This document shows positions 26,654 to 35,537 of a stretch of 64,000 bases of DNA, piece after piece; positions within the stretch are counted from its first letter, which is position 1, and each line of letters opens with the position of its first letter. Below the pieces are notes generated by a model. It was given only the letters and a program-made list of their open reading frames with translations, made no database searches and had not been told where the DNA came from. Where the stretch lies: the NCBI RefSeq assembly GCF_024399335.1, contig NZ_CP075339.1, forward strand, positions 3,534,001-3,598,000, given 5' to 3'. This DNA is from Leucobacter aridicollis. GTDB taxonomy: Bacteria; Actinomycetota; Actinomycetes; Actinomycetales; Microbacteriaceae. Position numbers and translations under genes: made by a program.

Positions 26654-28015
26654 CTAGGCGGCCGCGGTGGATCGGGCCTCGCGTGCCCTGGCTTCGAGTT
26701 CGCGGCGCACCTCGACCGCGATCGTGTCGGCGGGGAGTTCGACGTCGTCCCAGCTGACTGGCTGGCCCTTCGCGACCGCGCGAACGACCTTCGCTCCATG
26801 CGCGAGCCCCATCGGCAGGCAGCGCCCGTCGAGGGATCGCTCGGCGCTCGTGAGCGCACCGCGCACCGTGTAGCCGCCCTCGCCGTCGAGCACGTCTCCA
26901 GGGGCGAGGTCGCGCTTGGCCACGCTGATGACGTCGCCGATGAACGCCTTCGGAGCGCCAGTCGCCTCTCCGCGCAGCACGGCGGAGGCGATGCTCACCC
27001 CGAGTTCCATGCCGATCATGTGGTACGGCCGATACAGGGATGCGAACTCACCACTCGGGTCGGTGATCACGCCGTACTCGGTGAAGCACGCTGCCGCATA
27101 TTCGGTCCGCGCCTTGAACGTGACGTATACGCCCCAGCGCAGGTCGCGCGCAATCTCGCTGCCATCACGCTCGAGGCTCGAGACGACCTCAACAGTTCCG
27201 CTCTGCCGCAGCACTCCACCGCGATCGGCGGGGATGAGTTCACTCGAGAGGTCGTCGACGCTCACTGGCGGGAACCGCAGCCCGTCGGCATCGGGGACGA
27301 GTCCGGTGGCGTTTGCGACGGCCGCCATCTCGATGGCTGACTTCGTGCCGTCGATGAACGAGTTGAACATCTGTGGGTTCATCCCGCCGGCCTGCGCCTG
27401 CTCCTCGGTGAGGCCGTAGTAGCCCCATACGGTCTCGGGCGTCGACTCCTCATACTCGGGAAGGTACTTGGTGCCCTTGCCCGCGGCGACAACCTCGTAG
27501 CCGACGGTGCGGCACCAGTCGACCATCTCGGAAATAAGCGCGGGCTGGTCGCCATAGGCCATTGAGTAGACGACGCCAGCGGCGTCTGCCTTCTCCTTGA
27601 GGATCGGGCCGACCATGCAATCCGCTTCGACATTCACCATGATGATGTGCTTGCCGTGCTCGATTGCGGCGAGGGCGTGCTTCGTGCCGACGAGCGGATT
27701 TCCAGTCACTTCGAGGATGACCTCGACGTGCTCGCTCGACACGAGCTCCATCGAGTCGGTGACGACCGCAGTGCGGCCGCTCTCGCGAGCCTCATCAAGG
27801 GTAATTCGGCCGTAGCGCTCGGCGTCCCAGCCGGTGCGCGCGAGGGAGGCCTCCGCCCGGGCCGGGTCGAGCTCGGCGACACCGATAACGTGGAACTCGG
27901 GTTGCCCGGCGGCCTGGGTAAGAAACATCGAGGCGAACTTCCCTGCGCCGATGACACCGACCCGGATCGGGCCCGCCGCCTGTGCTCGCTGCTGCATCAG
28001 GTCGTAGAGGTTCAT
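26654..28015 (-). CDS. NAD(P)-dependent homoserine-dehydrogenase-like oxidoreductase with C-terminal SAF domain
   Basis: Protein of 453 aa. The N-terminal Rossmann fold has VGVIGAGKFASMF, and ALAAIEHGKHIIMVNVEADCMVGPIL is typical of the homoserine-dehydrogenase-like group. Residues about 340-430 form a SAF-type beta-clip (AKRDLAPGDVLDGEGGYTVRGAL), as in UxaA, FlgA and antifreeze-like proteins. Such fusions act in sugar-acid or tetronate-like pathways, but the exact reaction is unsettled. Its ATG overlaps the NIPSNAP stop by ATGA. Confidence 0.83.
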   Translation of the reverse strand: MNLYDLMQQRAQAAGPIRVGVIGAGKFASMFLTQAAGQPEFHVIGVAELDPARAEASLARTGWDAERYGRITLDEARESGRTAVVTDSMELVSSEHVEVILEVTGNPLVGTKHALAAIEHGKHIIMVNVEADCMVGPILKEKADAAGVVYSMAYGDQPALISEMVDWCRTVGYEVVAAGKGTKYLPEYEESTPETVWGYYGLTEEQAQAGGMNPQMFNSFIDGTKSAIEMAAVANATGLVPDADGLRFPPVSVDDLSSELIPADRGGVLRQSGTVEVVSSLERDGSEIARDLRWGVYVTFKARTEYAAACFTEYGVITDPSGEFASLYRPYHMIGMELGVSIASAVLRGEATGAPKAFIGDVISVAKRDLAPGDVLDGEGGYTVRGALTSAERSLDGRCLPMGLAHGAKVVRAVAKGQPVSWDDVELPADTIAVEVRRELEARAREARSTAAA

Positions 28016-28404
28016 GCGAGTTCTCCTGCCTGGCCGGCGAGGCCAAAATTGAAGGCGGTCAGCTCGTCAGCCGGGGCGACCGGCAGCTCACGGATGGGCG
28101 AGAACGATGTCGGCGTCATGATTGTGTTGTCCCAGCGGACGATCATCGGTCGAACGACGTCGATGCACGCCTGCCACTCTGGGTCTGCGGCGAGCGCCGC
28201 CCGCCGCGCTGCACGGTCATTCAGGTCGGTGAACGCCCAGAGGTGGCGCACCTGATTCTGCGTGCCGAACTCGGTCGTGAAATAGCCGAGGAAACCCTCG
28301 AGAATACGCTTCTGCGCTGGTAAACCGAGGCGCTCGTAGTTCGCAAGGAACTCCGCCATCGGTATGCCCGGGTTGATGTCGTAGGTGCGCATTTCGACGA
28401 TCAC
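28012..28404 (-). CDS. NIPSNAP-family protein
   Basis: Small ferredoxin-like dimeric protein of 130 aa: IVEMRTYDINPG at the start, RLGLPAQKRILEGFLGYFTTEFGTQNQVRHLWAF and WQACIDVVRPMIVRWDNTIMTP. NIPSNAP proteins often sit in catabolic operons as isomerase-like or monooxygenase-like helpers of unknown chemistry. The GTG at 28404 has AGGAGG at a 5-nt spacing and fits the family start; the long reading to 28758 covers the promoter and is rejected. First gene of the operon. Confidence 0.87.
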   Translation of the reverse strand: MIVEMRTYDINPGIPMAEFLANYERLGLPAQKRILEGFLGYFTTEFGTQNQVRHLWAFTDLNDRAARRAALAADPEWQACIDVVRPMIVRWDNTIMTPTSFSPIRELPVAPADELTAFNFGLAGQAGELA

Positions 28405-28476
28405 GCACGCCTCCTTTTCGCTTCGTTGCGGGTTCATGTCCGTTGATATTCCGCGGGAGTTGCCTCCACCAGAGCG

Positions 28477-28527
28477 AAACATCAACCGGTCGATGTTTAG
28501 CATAGAGGTCCAGACTGACTCCGTCAA
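28477..28527 (-). promoter_or_regulatory. near-consensus promoter with adjacent 22-bp palindromic operator
   Basis: On the minus strand a -35 TTGACG (28522-28527) and -10 TATGCT (28499-28504) are 17 bp apart, close to sigma-70 consensus. A palindrome with arms AAACATC (28477-28483) and GATGTTT (28492-28498) around an ACCGGT core begins immediately after the -10. It has a single mismatched pair in 22 bp and covers the start site. This is the expected layout for a repressor, most simply the FCD regulator at 23886-24614. Confidence 0.8.
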
Positions 28528-28582
28528 CATCGGCCCACAATCGGGTCGGAGCACGACACACGACAGTCGGTAGAGTGTCGGC

Positions 28583-29347
28583 ATGACCCCGTCGCAGTTC
28601 GAGCTCGCCCCCCAGGCGTGGGGCCTGCTGCTCGTCGCAGCGGTGCTCGTTGGCGTCTCGAAGACAGCGCTGCCAGGGATCAATACGATCTCCATCGCGA
28701 TCTTTGCTGCCGTGCTGCCAGCGAAGGCCTCGACGGGGGCGCTGCTCCTGCTCCTCATCGTCGGCGACGTATTCGCGCTCGTGAGCTACCGGAGGGAGGC
28801 CGACTGGCGGGCCCTTCTGCGCCTCATCCCATTCGCCGCGCTCGGACTCGGCCTTGGGGCGCTGTTCCTTGCACTCACGAACGACGGGTCGGTGCGTCGG
28901 GTCATCGGTGCGATCCTGCTCGTACTCATTGGCGTGACGCTGTGGCAGCGATGGCACCCGCGCGCCGCCGAACCACATCCCGCCGAGCCCTCTCACGCCG
29001 CCGCGCGCGCCGGGTTCGGAACGCTCGGCGGGTTCACGACGATGGTCGCGAACGCCGGCGGCCCGGTCATGTCGCTCTACTTCCTGTCCGCACGGCTTCC
29101 AGTGGCGACCTTCCTCGGCACCGCCGCCTGGTTCTTCGCCGCAATCAACCTCACCAAGCTCCCGATTTCAATCAGCCTCGGCCTCATTACCCCCGCGACG
29201 CTCGAGCTCGACCTATTACTCGTTCCCGGCGTGGTCGCCGGCGCCTTCCTCGGGCGCCTGATCGCCGCGCGCATTCGCCAGCGCACCTTCGAGTGGGCAG
29301 TGATCGCTGGTACCTCCCTCGGCGCGCTCTACCTGCTGCTGAGCTAG
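28583..29347 (+). CDS. TauE/SafE-family membrane permease
   Basis: Membrane protein of 254 aa with about seven to eight segments and the two internally related halves of the family: VLVGVSKTALPGINTISIAIFA and later GFTTMVANAGGPVMSLYFLS. Members export sulfite, sulfoacetate or other anions, or supply sulfur. The start ATG at 28583 is divergent from the NIPSNAP operon and 178 bp away. Substrate unknown. Confidence 0.87.
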   Translation: MTPSQFELAPQAWGLLLVAAVLVGVSKTALPGINTISIAIFAAVLPAKASTGALLLLLIVGDVFALVSYRREADWRALLRLIPFAALGLGLGALFLALTNDGSVRRVIGAILLVLIGVTLWQRWHPRAAEPHPAEPSHAAARAGFGTLGGFTTMVANAGGPVMSLYFLSARLPVATFLGTAAWFFAAINLTKLPISISLGLITPATLELDLLLVPGVVAGAFLGRLIAARIRQRTFEWAVIAGTSLGALYLLLS

Positions 29348-29365
29348 GACGCATCACGGCCCACA

Positions 29366-29393
29366 TTGCCGAAGTACCCCCTCGGGGTATAGC
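29366..29393 (+). promoter_or_regulatory. CsoR-like operator within the promoter of the copper chaperone gene
   Basis: TACCCCCTCGGGGTA (29375-29389) is a perfect palindrome with 6-bp arms matching the copper-responsive CsoR operator pattern. It fills the 16-bp spacer between a -35-like TTGCCG (29366-29371) and a -10 TATAGC (29388-29393). No csoR gene is in the window, so the repressor must be encoded elsewhere. The implied start site at about 29400 supports the ATG at 29403. Confidence 0.75.
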
Positions 29394-29402
29394 GTGAGTG
29401 AC

Positions 29403-29612
29403 ATGCACACGATCGATTTCTCTGTCACCGGAATGACCTGCGGAAACTGCGAAAACCACGTACGCGAGGAGGTCGGCGAGGTGCCCGGCGCCCGGGTCCT
29501 CGAGGTGAACGCGACGTCGGGCCTGCTGCGCGTCGAGTCCGAGACCCCCCTCGACGTCGCGGCCGTGATCGCGGCGGTCGACGAGGCTGGCTACGAGGCA
29601 ACGGTCGTCTAG
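29403..29612 (+). CDS. copZ: heavy-metal-associated (HMA) domain copper chaperone
   Basis: Small cytoplasmic copper carrier of 69 aa with one HMA fold and the metal-binding GMTCGNCENHV motif (CxxC). The C-terminal VAAVIAAVDEAGYEATVV is typical of CopZ. I chose ATG 29403 over the in-frame GTG at 29394 because the latter lies upstream of the predicted transcription start. There is no copper ATPase next to it; a CDF transporter follows. Confidence 0.88.
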   Translation: MHTIDFSVTGMTCGNCENHVREEVGEVPGARVLEVNATSGLLRVESETPLDVAAVIAAVDEAGYEATVV

Positions 29613-29658
29613 CCGGGCGTGGATACGACCCGCGACACGATGAGGGAAGCCAGGTAAC

Positions 29659-30669
29659 ATGCGAAGCATGGATGAGCCGAATTGCGACCCCGAGTTTAGC
29701 CCCGGCCATCCGTCGGCCCCCGCTGGCGGCGGAGAGAGCCACGCCGGCCATTCGCACGGGCTCGAGGGCGCAGCGACGGCGACGGGCAAGCACCGCACAC
29801 GCCTGATCCTGGTACTTGCGATCACACTCAGCGTGTTTCTGGTGCAGCTTGTTGGCGCCTTCATCTCGAAGTCGCTCTCGCTCCTTGCCGACTCCGGCCA
29901 CATGCTGACCGACGCCACCGGCGTCGCGATCGCCCTGCTCGCGAGCATCATTGCGACGCTGCCGGCCAACTCGAAACGGACCTACGGCTATCTCCGGGTG
30001 GAGGTGCTCGCCGCGCTCGCAAACGGCATCGTGCTCGGCGTCATCGCCGTCGTCATCTTCGTGCAGGCGATCTCGCGCTTCGGTTCCGAGGTCGAAGTGC
30101 AGTCGACACCAATGCTCATCGCGGCGGTGATCGGCGCGGCAGCGAACCTCGTGTCCCTGCTTATTTTGCGCTCGGGCCAGAAGGAGAGCCTCAACGTTCG
30201 CGGAGCCTATCTCGAGGTACTCGGCGACCTCCTCGGCTCGCTTGCAGTCATCGTCGCTGGCATCATCATTGCCGTCACGGGCTGGATGATGGTCGACCAG
30301 ATTGCGTCGATCGCGATTGCGCTGCTCATCGCACCGCGCGCCTACAGTCTCCTTCGCGACGTTGTTTCCGTACTCCTCGAGGCGACGCCAAAGGACTTCG
30401 ATGTCAACGCAGCGCGCGATCATATGCTCGCGGTGCCTGGCGTCGTCGAGGTGCACGACGTGCACGCGTGGACGATCACCTCGGGCGTCCCGGCGTTTTC
30501 GGCCCACGTCACCATTACTGATGACTCGTGGAGCGAACGCGGGTATCACGCGGTACTCGACGAGCTCAAGGCCTGCCTCGTCGAGCACTTCAACCTTGAA
30601 CACTCCACGCTGCAGCTCGAACCAGAAAGCCACGACATACCGAGCCTACGGCTGCACACCCACGACTAG
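29659..30669 (+). CDS. cation diffusion facilitator (CzcD/ZitB-type metal exporter)
   Basis: CDF antiporter of 336 aa with six membrane segments. The His-rich N-terminus (HAGHSHG) and C-terminal HTHD flank a core with site A residues in LLADSGHMLTDATG. TM5 reads YLEVLGDLLGS, so the usual HxxxD is ExxxD. The cytoplasmic domain (LAVPGVVEVHDVHAWTI, then FSAHVTI) is the dimer and sensor part. Zinc, cadmium or cobalt efflux is expected. The ATG at 29668 is an alternative start. Confidence 0.9.
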   Translation: MRSMDEPNCDPEFSPGHPSAPAGGGESHAGHSHGLEGAATATGKHRTRLILVLAITLSVFLVQLVGAFISKSLSLLADSGHMLTDATGVAIALLASIIATLPANSKRTYGYLRVEVLAALANGIVLGVIAVVIFVQAISRFGSEVEVQSTPMLIAAVIGAAANLVSLLILRSGQKESLNVRGAYLEVLGDLLGSLAVIVAGIIIAVTGWMMVDQIASIAIALLIAPRAYSLLRDVVSVLLEATPKDFDVNAARDHMLAVPGVVEVHDVHAWTITSGVPAFSAHVTITDDSWSERGYHAVLDELKACLVEHFNLEHSTLQLEPESHDIPSLRLHTHD

Positions 30670-30682
30670 CGCGCGATGGGGC

Positions 30683-31699
30683 TTACTGGCGCGCGGCTGC
30701 TGTGCGAACGACGCGCGCGTAGTGCATGTCGGTCTGGGCGAGCGCTGAGACGCGAGAGACGATCGGCAGATTCTCCCACCCGCCCGTCCACGAGAGCTTA
30801 CCGGCGAGCTGCCAAACGGTCAGACCCGGCTCGGCAGACAGACACTCGGCTGCCTGCCGCGTGCGGGCCTCGTGATGCTCGCGAATCTCGGCACAGCGCG
30901 ATCCGAGTGGCGCGAACCGGAAGCCGTGCCCGGGCAACGCCTCTGCTCCGGCGTACGGCGCGAGCTTCTCAAGCGACTCGTAATACTCACCCAGCGGATC
31001 CGCGGTGCGTTTCCCACCAAGCGCGACTCCGGGATTGATCAGCGGTAGCACGTGGTCTCCCGTGAACACCGCATCGGCGTCTTCGAGCGCGAGGCAGATG
31101 TGGCCAGTAGTGTGGCCGGGCGTGTGAATCACGAAGGCGCGGTAACGTCCGAGGTCAAGCGTGTCTCCGTCGGCGAGCTCGTCGTCAACGACCACCGTCG
31201 CACCGAAATCAGCTCGCGAGTTCGCGATGGCGAGGAGCTGCTCCCGCCATTCCTCGGGCACTCCCCACTCCCCAAGCATGTCGCCAACATCGTGCCCTGC
31301 CGAGAACTGGAGCCCCTCTCGGATCGCCGCTGCTTCGTCAGCGTGCATGCGCACCCGGGCGCCCGATGCCTCACGAATCCGGTTCGCAAGGCCGGTGTGG
31401 TCAAAGTGCAGGTGGGTGAGGGTCACCGTCTCGATATCGGCGAGCTCGCGGTCCAGCGACGCGATCGCCTCGCCAAACGCCGCCCAGTTCGCGTCGGTGT
31501 CGAGCCCTGCGTCGACAACGTGCACCGCACGCGAACCATCGCCAGCGAGGATCGCATAGCTGAACGCGTAAGGGGGCTGCATGCCAGGCATATCCAGGGC
31601 GATGGCGTGGATCCCTGGACGGACCTCCTCGATCGGCGGAATCGTTCCGGCGCGAAGCGCGTTCCGCTGGTTATCGCTTGTCGTGCGAACGGGATCCAC
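30683..31699 (-). CDS. MBL-fold metallohydrolase
   Basis: Metallo-beta-lactamase-fold enzyme of 338 aa with the THLHFDHTG zinc motif, HTPGHTTGHICL, FTGDHVLP and GHGFRF. The C-terminal helical domain (TVWQLAGKLSWTGGW) resembles RNase Z/GloB-like or lactonase-like hydrolases. The start deserves note: AGGAGG is only 1 nt before ATG 31705 but 7 nt before GTG 31699, so I prefer the GTG. It follows the cytochrome b gene by 53 bp on the same strand. Confidence 0.85.
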   Translation of the reverse strand: MDPVRTTSDNQRNALRAGTIPPIEEVRPGIHAIALDMPGMQPPYAFSYAILAGDGSRAVHVVDAGLDTDANWAAFGEAIASLDRELADIETVTLTHLHFDHTGLANRIREASGARVRMHADEAAAIREGLQFSAGHDVGDMLGEWGVPEEWREQLLAIANSRADFGATVVVDDELADGDTLDLGRYRAFVIHTPGHTTGHICLALEDADAVFTGDHVLPLINPGVALGGKRTADPLGEYYESLEKLAPYAGAEALPGHGFRFAPLGSRCAEIREHHEARTRQAAECLSAEPGLTVWQLAGKLSWTGGWENLPIVSRVSALAQTDMHYARVVRTAAARQ

Positions 31700-31752
31700 T
31701 GCCATACCTCCTGATACGGTGCTGCGTTGTGCGCGAGCGCTGCTCGGCAAGG

Positions 31753-33582
31753 TTAGCGGTTGCTGACCTTGCCGAACAGGTTCGCGATTGGCGCGACGAG
31801 CAGCGGTCGCGTGAGGAACCAGGCGATCGCGATGAGCGCGAGACCTGCCGTGAACATCCAGAACCCGAACCAGCCAGCCCCGTCATTGCCTGCGTACATA
31901 TGGTTGAGATTCCGCAGCGCACCCGTCGTGAGTACCAGGAACACGTGGACGATCACGAAGAACACAAAGAACAGCATCGTCGGGTAGTGCAGCGCCCGCG
32001 CAAGCGGAGCCGGGAAGACCTTGTCGAGCTTCTCGTTGTTCTTTGGCCACCACTCGCTCATCCGAAGCCCGGTGAGCGCAGCAACCGGTGCCGCGATGAA
32101 CACGATGACGAAGTACATGATCTGCTGTAGCGCGTTGTAGTTCACCCAACCGTTCTCGACAGGCCAATCGAGCGTGAGGTACTGCAACATCGCCGATGCC
32201 GCGTTCGGGAAGACTTCCCAACTCGTCGGCACAATGCGCGCCCAGTGCCCGGTGACGAACAACAGCACAACAAAGATGATGCCGTTTGCGAGCCAGAGCA
32301 GATCGATGCTCGTGTGCAGCCACAGATGGATCGAGATCTTCTTGCCGCCCTTCTTCGGCGTGAAGAAGGCGTCAGGCTTCTGCTGATGGCGCACCGTGAG
32401 GCCCGTGCGGACAATCAGCACCATGAAGAACAGGTTCAGGTAGTGCGTCCAGCGCGCCCATGCGGGGAAACCCTCGTCGGGTTCGTACGCCGGATGGTAC
32501 TCGCCCGGGTACCGCTCAAGGAACTCTGGAACTCCGGGAAGCGTGGTCACGCCGCGTGCTGCAAGCACTATGAGGCCAGCGAACGCGACAAGCCCGACAA
32601 GGCCCAGCGACCCGAGTTTCACCCACTGCGAGAGCGACCGCGACCCGATCATCTTCGGCTCTCGCACCGGCTTGTCTGGCTTCGCTGCGGGTGCCGGCGC
32701 GGCCTGCTGAGCCGCCGGAGCGGGCGCCGGAGCTGCAGCGGCCGGAGCCTGAGTTGCAGGGGCGGGAGCCTGAGTTGCGGGGGCGGGAACCGGGGCAGCC
32801 GTCGCGGGTGTACCGCTCGCTGCGGCAGGCGCCGGAATAGCTGCGGGCTGAGTGGGGACAGGCGTCTCAGCATGTGGCGGGGTGGCCGCAGGCGCTGCGG
32901 TGGGCACCGGCGCCGCCTGCGCGGCGGCAGACTGGGCGGCTGCGCGCTCGGGCGCGAGGCCCTCTGGCGGCCAAGGGTCGCCGCCGGCGACGCGAGGCAG
33001 CCCGCGGCGAAGCGGGGTGGTACCGAACACGACAGGGGCGGCAGGAGCACCGGCGGCAACCGAAGAGCCTGGAGCCTCGGGTGGCGCGGCGCTCAGCGCA
33101 CTCGCGGGCACAGCCGCAACAGCCTCAGCGACTGGCGCTGTTGCTGGTGCGGCAGCCGCTGCAGCGGGCACAGCGCCCGCAGCAGGACCCGCGGAGGCCG
33201 GCACCGCCGTGCCAGCTGGCGCGAGCCCCTCGGGCGGCCACGGTTCTCCCCCGGCGACGCGGGGAAGTCCGCGGCGGAGCGGTACGGAGCTCAGCGCCGT
33301 TGCCGTTCCCGTAGCCGCGGAAGCCGCAGCGGGCGCGGGGGTCGCGAGGTCGGCCGGAGCGTCAGCAACTACAGGAGCCACCGCCTCGGCGGCCTCGACT
33401 GGGGTCGAGGCGTCGCCGGGAGTTTGCGTAGGAGCGGGCTGGGTCGGTGCTGGCTGCGCACCAACTGGCTCGTGCGCGAGCGCGACGGCTGGCGCACCTG
33501 CCAGCGCCCCGGTGGGCGGCCAGGGCTCGCCCCCTGGGACGCGGGGCAACCCGCTCCGTATCGTCTGGGAGTAGCTCGCCAT
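31753..33582 (-). CDS. membrane cytochrome b with long Pro/Ala-rich N-terminus carrying three copies of a GLPRVxGGxPWPP motif
   Basis: Protein of 609 aa. Residues 1-310 are low-complexity Pro/Ala with G-L-P-R-V-x-G-G-[ED]-P-W-P-P at 11-23, 105-117 and 194-206; the last two copies share about 22 residues. Residues 320-605 form a Cyt_b561/Ni-hydrogenase-type b subunit with five to six helices and likely haem ligands among His380, His419, His423, His446, His532 and His546. It starts 5 nt after etfA, so it probably passes electrons between EtfAB and the quinone pool. The motif's role is unknown; I infer a docking tether. Confidence 0.82.
   Translation of the reverse strand: MASYSQTIRSGLPRVPGGEPWPPTGALAGAPAVALAHEPVGAQPAPTQPAPTQTPGDASTPVEAAEAVAPVVADAPADLATPAPAAASAATGTATALSSVPLRRGLPRVAGGEPWPPEGLAPAGTAVPASAGPAAGAVPAAAAAAPATAPVAEAVAAVPASALSAAPPEAPGSSVAAGAPAAPVVFGTTPLRRGLPRVAGGDPWPPEGLAPERAAAQSAAAQAAPVPTAAPAATPPHAETPVPTQPAAIPAPAAASGTPATAAPVPAPATQAPAPATQAPAAAAPAPAPAAQQAAPAPAAKPDKPVREPKMIGSRSLSQWVKLGSLGLVGLVAFAGLIVLAARGVTTLPGVPEFLERYPGEYHPAYEPDEGFPAWARWTHYLNLFFMVLIVRTGLTVRHQQKPDAFFTPKKGGKKISIHLWLHTSIDLLWLANGIIFVVLLFVTGHWARIVPTSWEVFPNAASAMLQYLTLDWPVENGWVNYNALQQIMYFVIVFIAAPVAALTGLRMSEWWPKNNEKLDKVFPAPLARALHYPTMLFFVFFVIVHVFLVLTTGALRNLNHMYAGNDGAGWFGFWMFTAGLALIAIAWFLTRPLLVAPIANLFGKVSNR
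32950..33552 (-). repeat. three in-frame copies of a GLPRVxGGxPWPP-encoding repeat
   Basis: Copies encode residues 11-23 (33514-33552), 101-122 (33217-33282) and 190-211 (32950-33015) of the cytochrome b protein, spaced about 90 residues apart in Pro/Ala-rich sequence. Copies two and three are nearly identical in protein and DNA, so they probably arose by internal duplication. Confidence 0.85.
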
Positions 33583-33587
33583 CGCTG

Positions 33588-34556
33588 CTACTGCCTAGCT
33601 TCGAGGGCTGCGAGGAGCTGTGGCACGACAGTGAACACGTCGCCGACAACGCCGAAGTCGGCGACGTCGAAGATCGGCGCATCGCCGTCTTTGTTGATCG
33701 CGACGATGTTTTTTGCTGTCTGCATTCCCGCGCGGTGCTGGATCGCGCCCGAGATGCCGAGGGCGATGTACAACTGAGGGGAGACCGAGACGCCTGTCTG
33801 TCCGACCTGGTACGAGCTGGGAACGAAGCCCGCGTCGACTGCAGCGCGGGAAGCGCCGACAGCTGCGCCGAGGGCGTCAGCGAGCTGCGCGACGAGCTCG
33901 AACTGCTCTTTCGAGCCGAGTCCGCGGCCACCGGAGACCACCCGAGCCGCTCCGCGGAGTTCGGGACGCGAAGAAACCTCGGTCACGGCTTCGAACGAGT
34001 CAATGCGCGCAGCGGGTGCGCCCGAGTCGGTCACTGTGAGTGGCTCGGCTGATGCTGTCTGAGCCTCGGCGCGCGCGTCGACGGCGCCCTGCCGGATTGT
34101 GACAACGGGTGCGCCGAACGTCGGCGCCGACGTGACGTTGTACGCGCCGCCGTAGACCGAGTGCTGTGCGACGACTCCGAGATCGTCTCGCGCGACACCG
34201 ACAGCGTCGACCGCAAGAGCAGACTTGCTTCGCACAGCGAACCGGGCCGCGGTGTCGCGACCGTTCACGGAGTTCGAGACCAGCACGGCGTCTGGTTCAA
34301 CGAGGGCAGCGGCGGCCTGGAGCGCGTCGACGGCAAACGTGCCGAGCGTCGCGGTATCAGTCGGTGTCGCGACGAGCACCCGCGTTGCACCGAGTGCAGC
34401 CGCATCGGCGGCGAGCGCCTCGGGGCCAACCACGAGCGCGACGGGTGTACCCGCCTGCGAAGCAGCACCGAGCAGGCCTGCGGCGGCGTCCTCAAGGCCG
34501 CCAGATGCTTGCGGTTCGAGGACGACAAGGATCGAGTCCTGTGCAAATTCAGCCAT
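33588..34556 (-). CDS. etfA: electron transfer flavoprotein alpha subunit
   Basis: FAD-binding ETF subunit of 322 aa. The C-terminal signature is complete: [32 protein letters not shown], then [28 protein letters not shown]. It accepts electrons from acyl-CoA dehydrogenases with EtfB. The ATG at 34556 ([14 protein letters not shown] upstream) is the family start, while the longer reading to 34637 runs into etfB. It is followed after 5 nt by a membrane cytochrome b gene, unlike the usual ETF-quinone oxidoreductase neighbour. Confidence 0.93.
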   Translation of the reverse strand: MAEFAQDSILVVLEPQASGGLEDAAAGLLGAASQAGTPVALVVGPEALAADAAALGATRVLVATPTDTATLGTFAVDALQAAAALVEPDAVLVSNSVNGRDTAARFAVRSKSALAVDAVGVARDDLGVVAQHSVYGGAYNVTSAPTFGAPVVTIRQGAVDARAEAQTASAEPLTVTDSGAPAARIDSFEAVTEVSSRPELRGAARVVSGGRGLGSKEQFELVAQLADALGAAVGASRAAVDAGFVPSSYQVGQTGVSVSPQLYIALGISGAIQHRAGMQTAKNIVAINKDGDAPIFDVADFGVVGDVFTVVPQLLAALEARQ

Positions 34557-34575
34557 GATCTGTTTCCCTTCGTCC

Positions 34576-35352
34576 CTATACCAGTCGGTTCTCGATGAGA
34601 TAGTTGGCGAGCTGTGTGCCTGCATCGCCCTCATCAACGATCTTCACGCCCGCGGCTCGGGCAGGCTTCTCGGCTACGGCGGTCATGATCGAGCGTGCCG
34701 CAGCCGGATCTTCGGCGTCGACGCCAAGATCCGCGAGCGAGACAACCTCGAGCGGCTTCTTCTTCGCGGCCATGATGCCCTTGAAGTTTGCGAAGCGCGC
34801 CTCTGGCAGCGCCTCGGTGATCGAGATCACGGCCGGCAAATCGGCGGAAACTTTCTGCAGCCCGCCATCAACAGGGCGTACGCCCGAAACTGCGGAGGCT
34901 GAGATCGCCACCTCGCTCAGGCCAGTGAGGCCCGGCACGCGCAGGTGTTCAGCGAGCATCGCGGGGATAGCGCCGCCCGAGCCGTCAGTTGAAGCGTTGC
35001 CAGCGATGACGAGGTCGAAACCCGCACGAGTGATCGCTTTCGCGAGCACCTCTGCGGTCAAGCCGAGGTCAGCCCCGAGCAACGCTTCGTCGACGACGTG
35101 CACCGCCGAGTGCGCGCCCATGCCGAGCGCTTTGCGGATCGAGCCGCTCGCCCCTTCGGGTGCGAGCGTCAGCACGACGACCTCGGTACCTTCGTTCGCG
35201 TCGGCGAAAGAGAGTGCCGCCTCAAGCGCGCGCTCGCCGATCTCGTCAAGAACGGTGTCGGAGGCTGCACGGTCTGCGATTCCGGTTTCAAGGTTCAGTT
35301 TGCGATCCCCGTATGTATCGGGAACCTCCTTGACCAGCACGACAATCTTCAT
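34576..35352 (-). CDS. etfB: electron transfer flavoprotein beta subunit
   Basis: ETF subunit of 258 aa with [13 protein letters not shown] at the start, [23 protein letters not shown] and the loop near [32 protein letters not shown]. It binds AMP and docks to acyl-CoA and other dehydrogenases. First gene of etfB-etfA-cytochrome b-MBL. The nearby branched-chain dehydrogenase complex and methylcitrate operon would generate and consume the acyl-CoA flux it serves. Confidence 0.94.
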   Translation of the reverse strand: MKIVVLVKEVPDTYGDRKLNLETGIADRAASDTVLDEIGERALEAALSFADANEGTEVVVLTLAPEGASGSIRKALGMGAHSAVHVVDEALLGADLGLTAEVLAKAITRAGFDLVIAGNASTDGSGGAIPAMLAEHLRVPGLTGLSEVAISASAVSGVRPVDGGLQKVSADLPAVISITEALPEARFANFKGIMAAKKKPLEVVSLADLGVDAEDPAAARSIMTAVAEKPARAAGVKIVDEGDAGTQLANYLIENRLV

Positions 35353-35537
35353 CGATTCTCCTTAACTCGGCCTCGCGGCCTGAGATCTCGTTCGGGCCGC
35401 TGCGCCGCCCAGCGCCCGGGTAGAGCGCGTGATTTCCTCGTAAACGCATCATACGTGAGGGAATGCCTCAAAGTGGAAATTGTTGCGCGACCCACCTGAT
35501 TCGCCCCTCGCACAGCCGGTTGGGCTGTGGTGTTCTG

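Noticed and set aside
32245..33777. A 510-codon plus-strand ORF
   Set aside because: It is antisense to the Pro/Ala-rich cytochrome b gene and rich in Arg/Gly/Ser; a GC-driven shadow.
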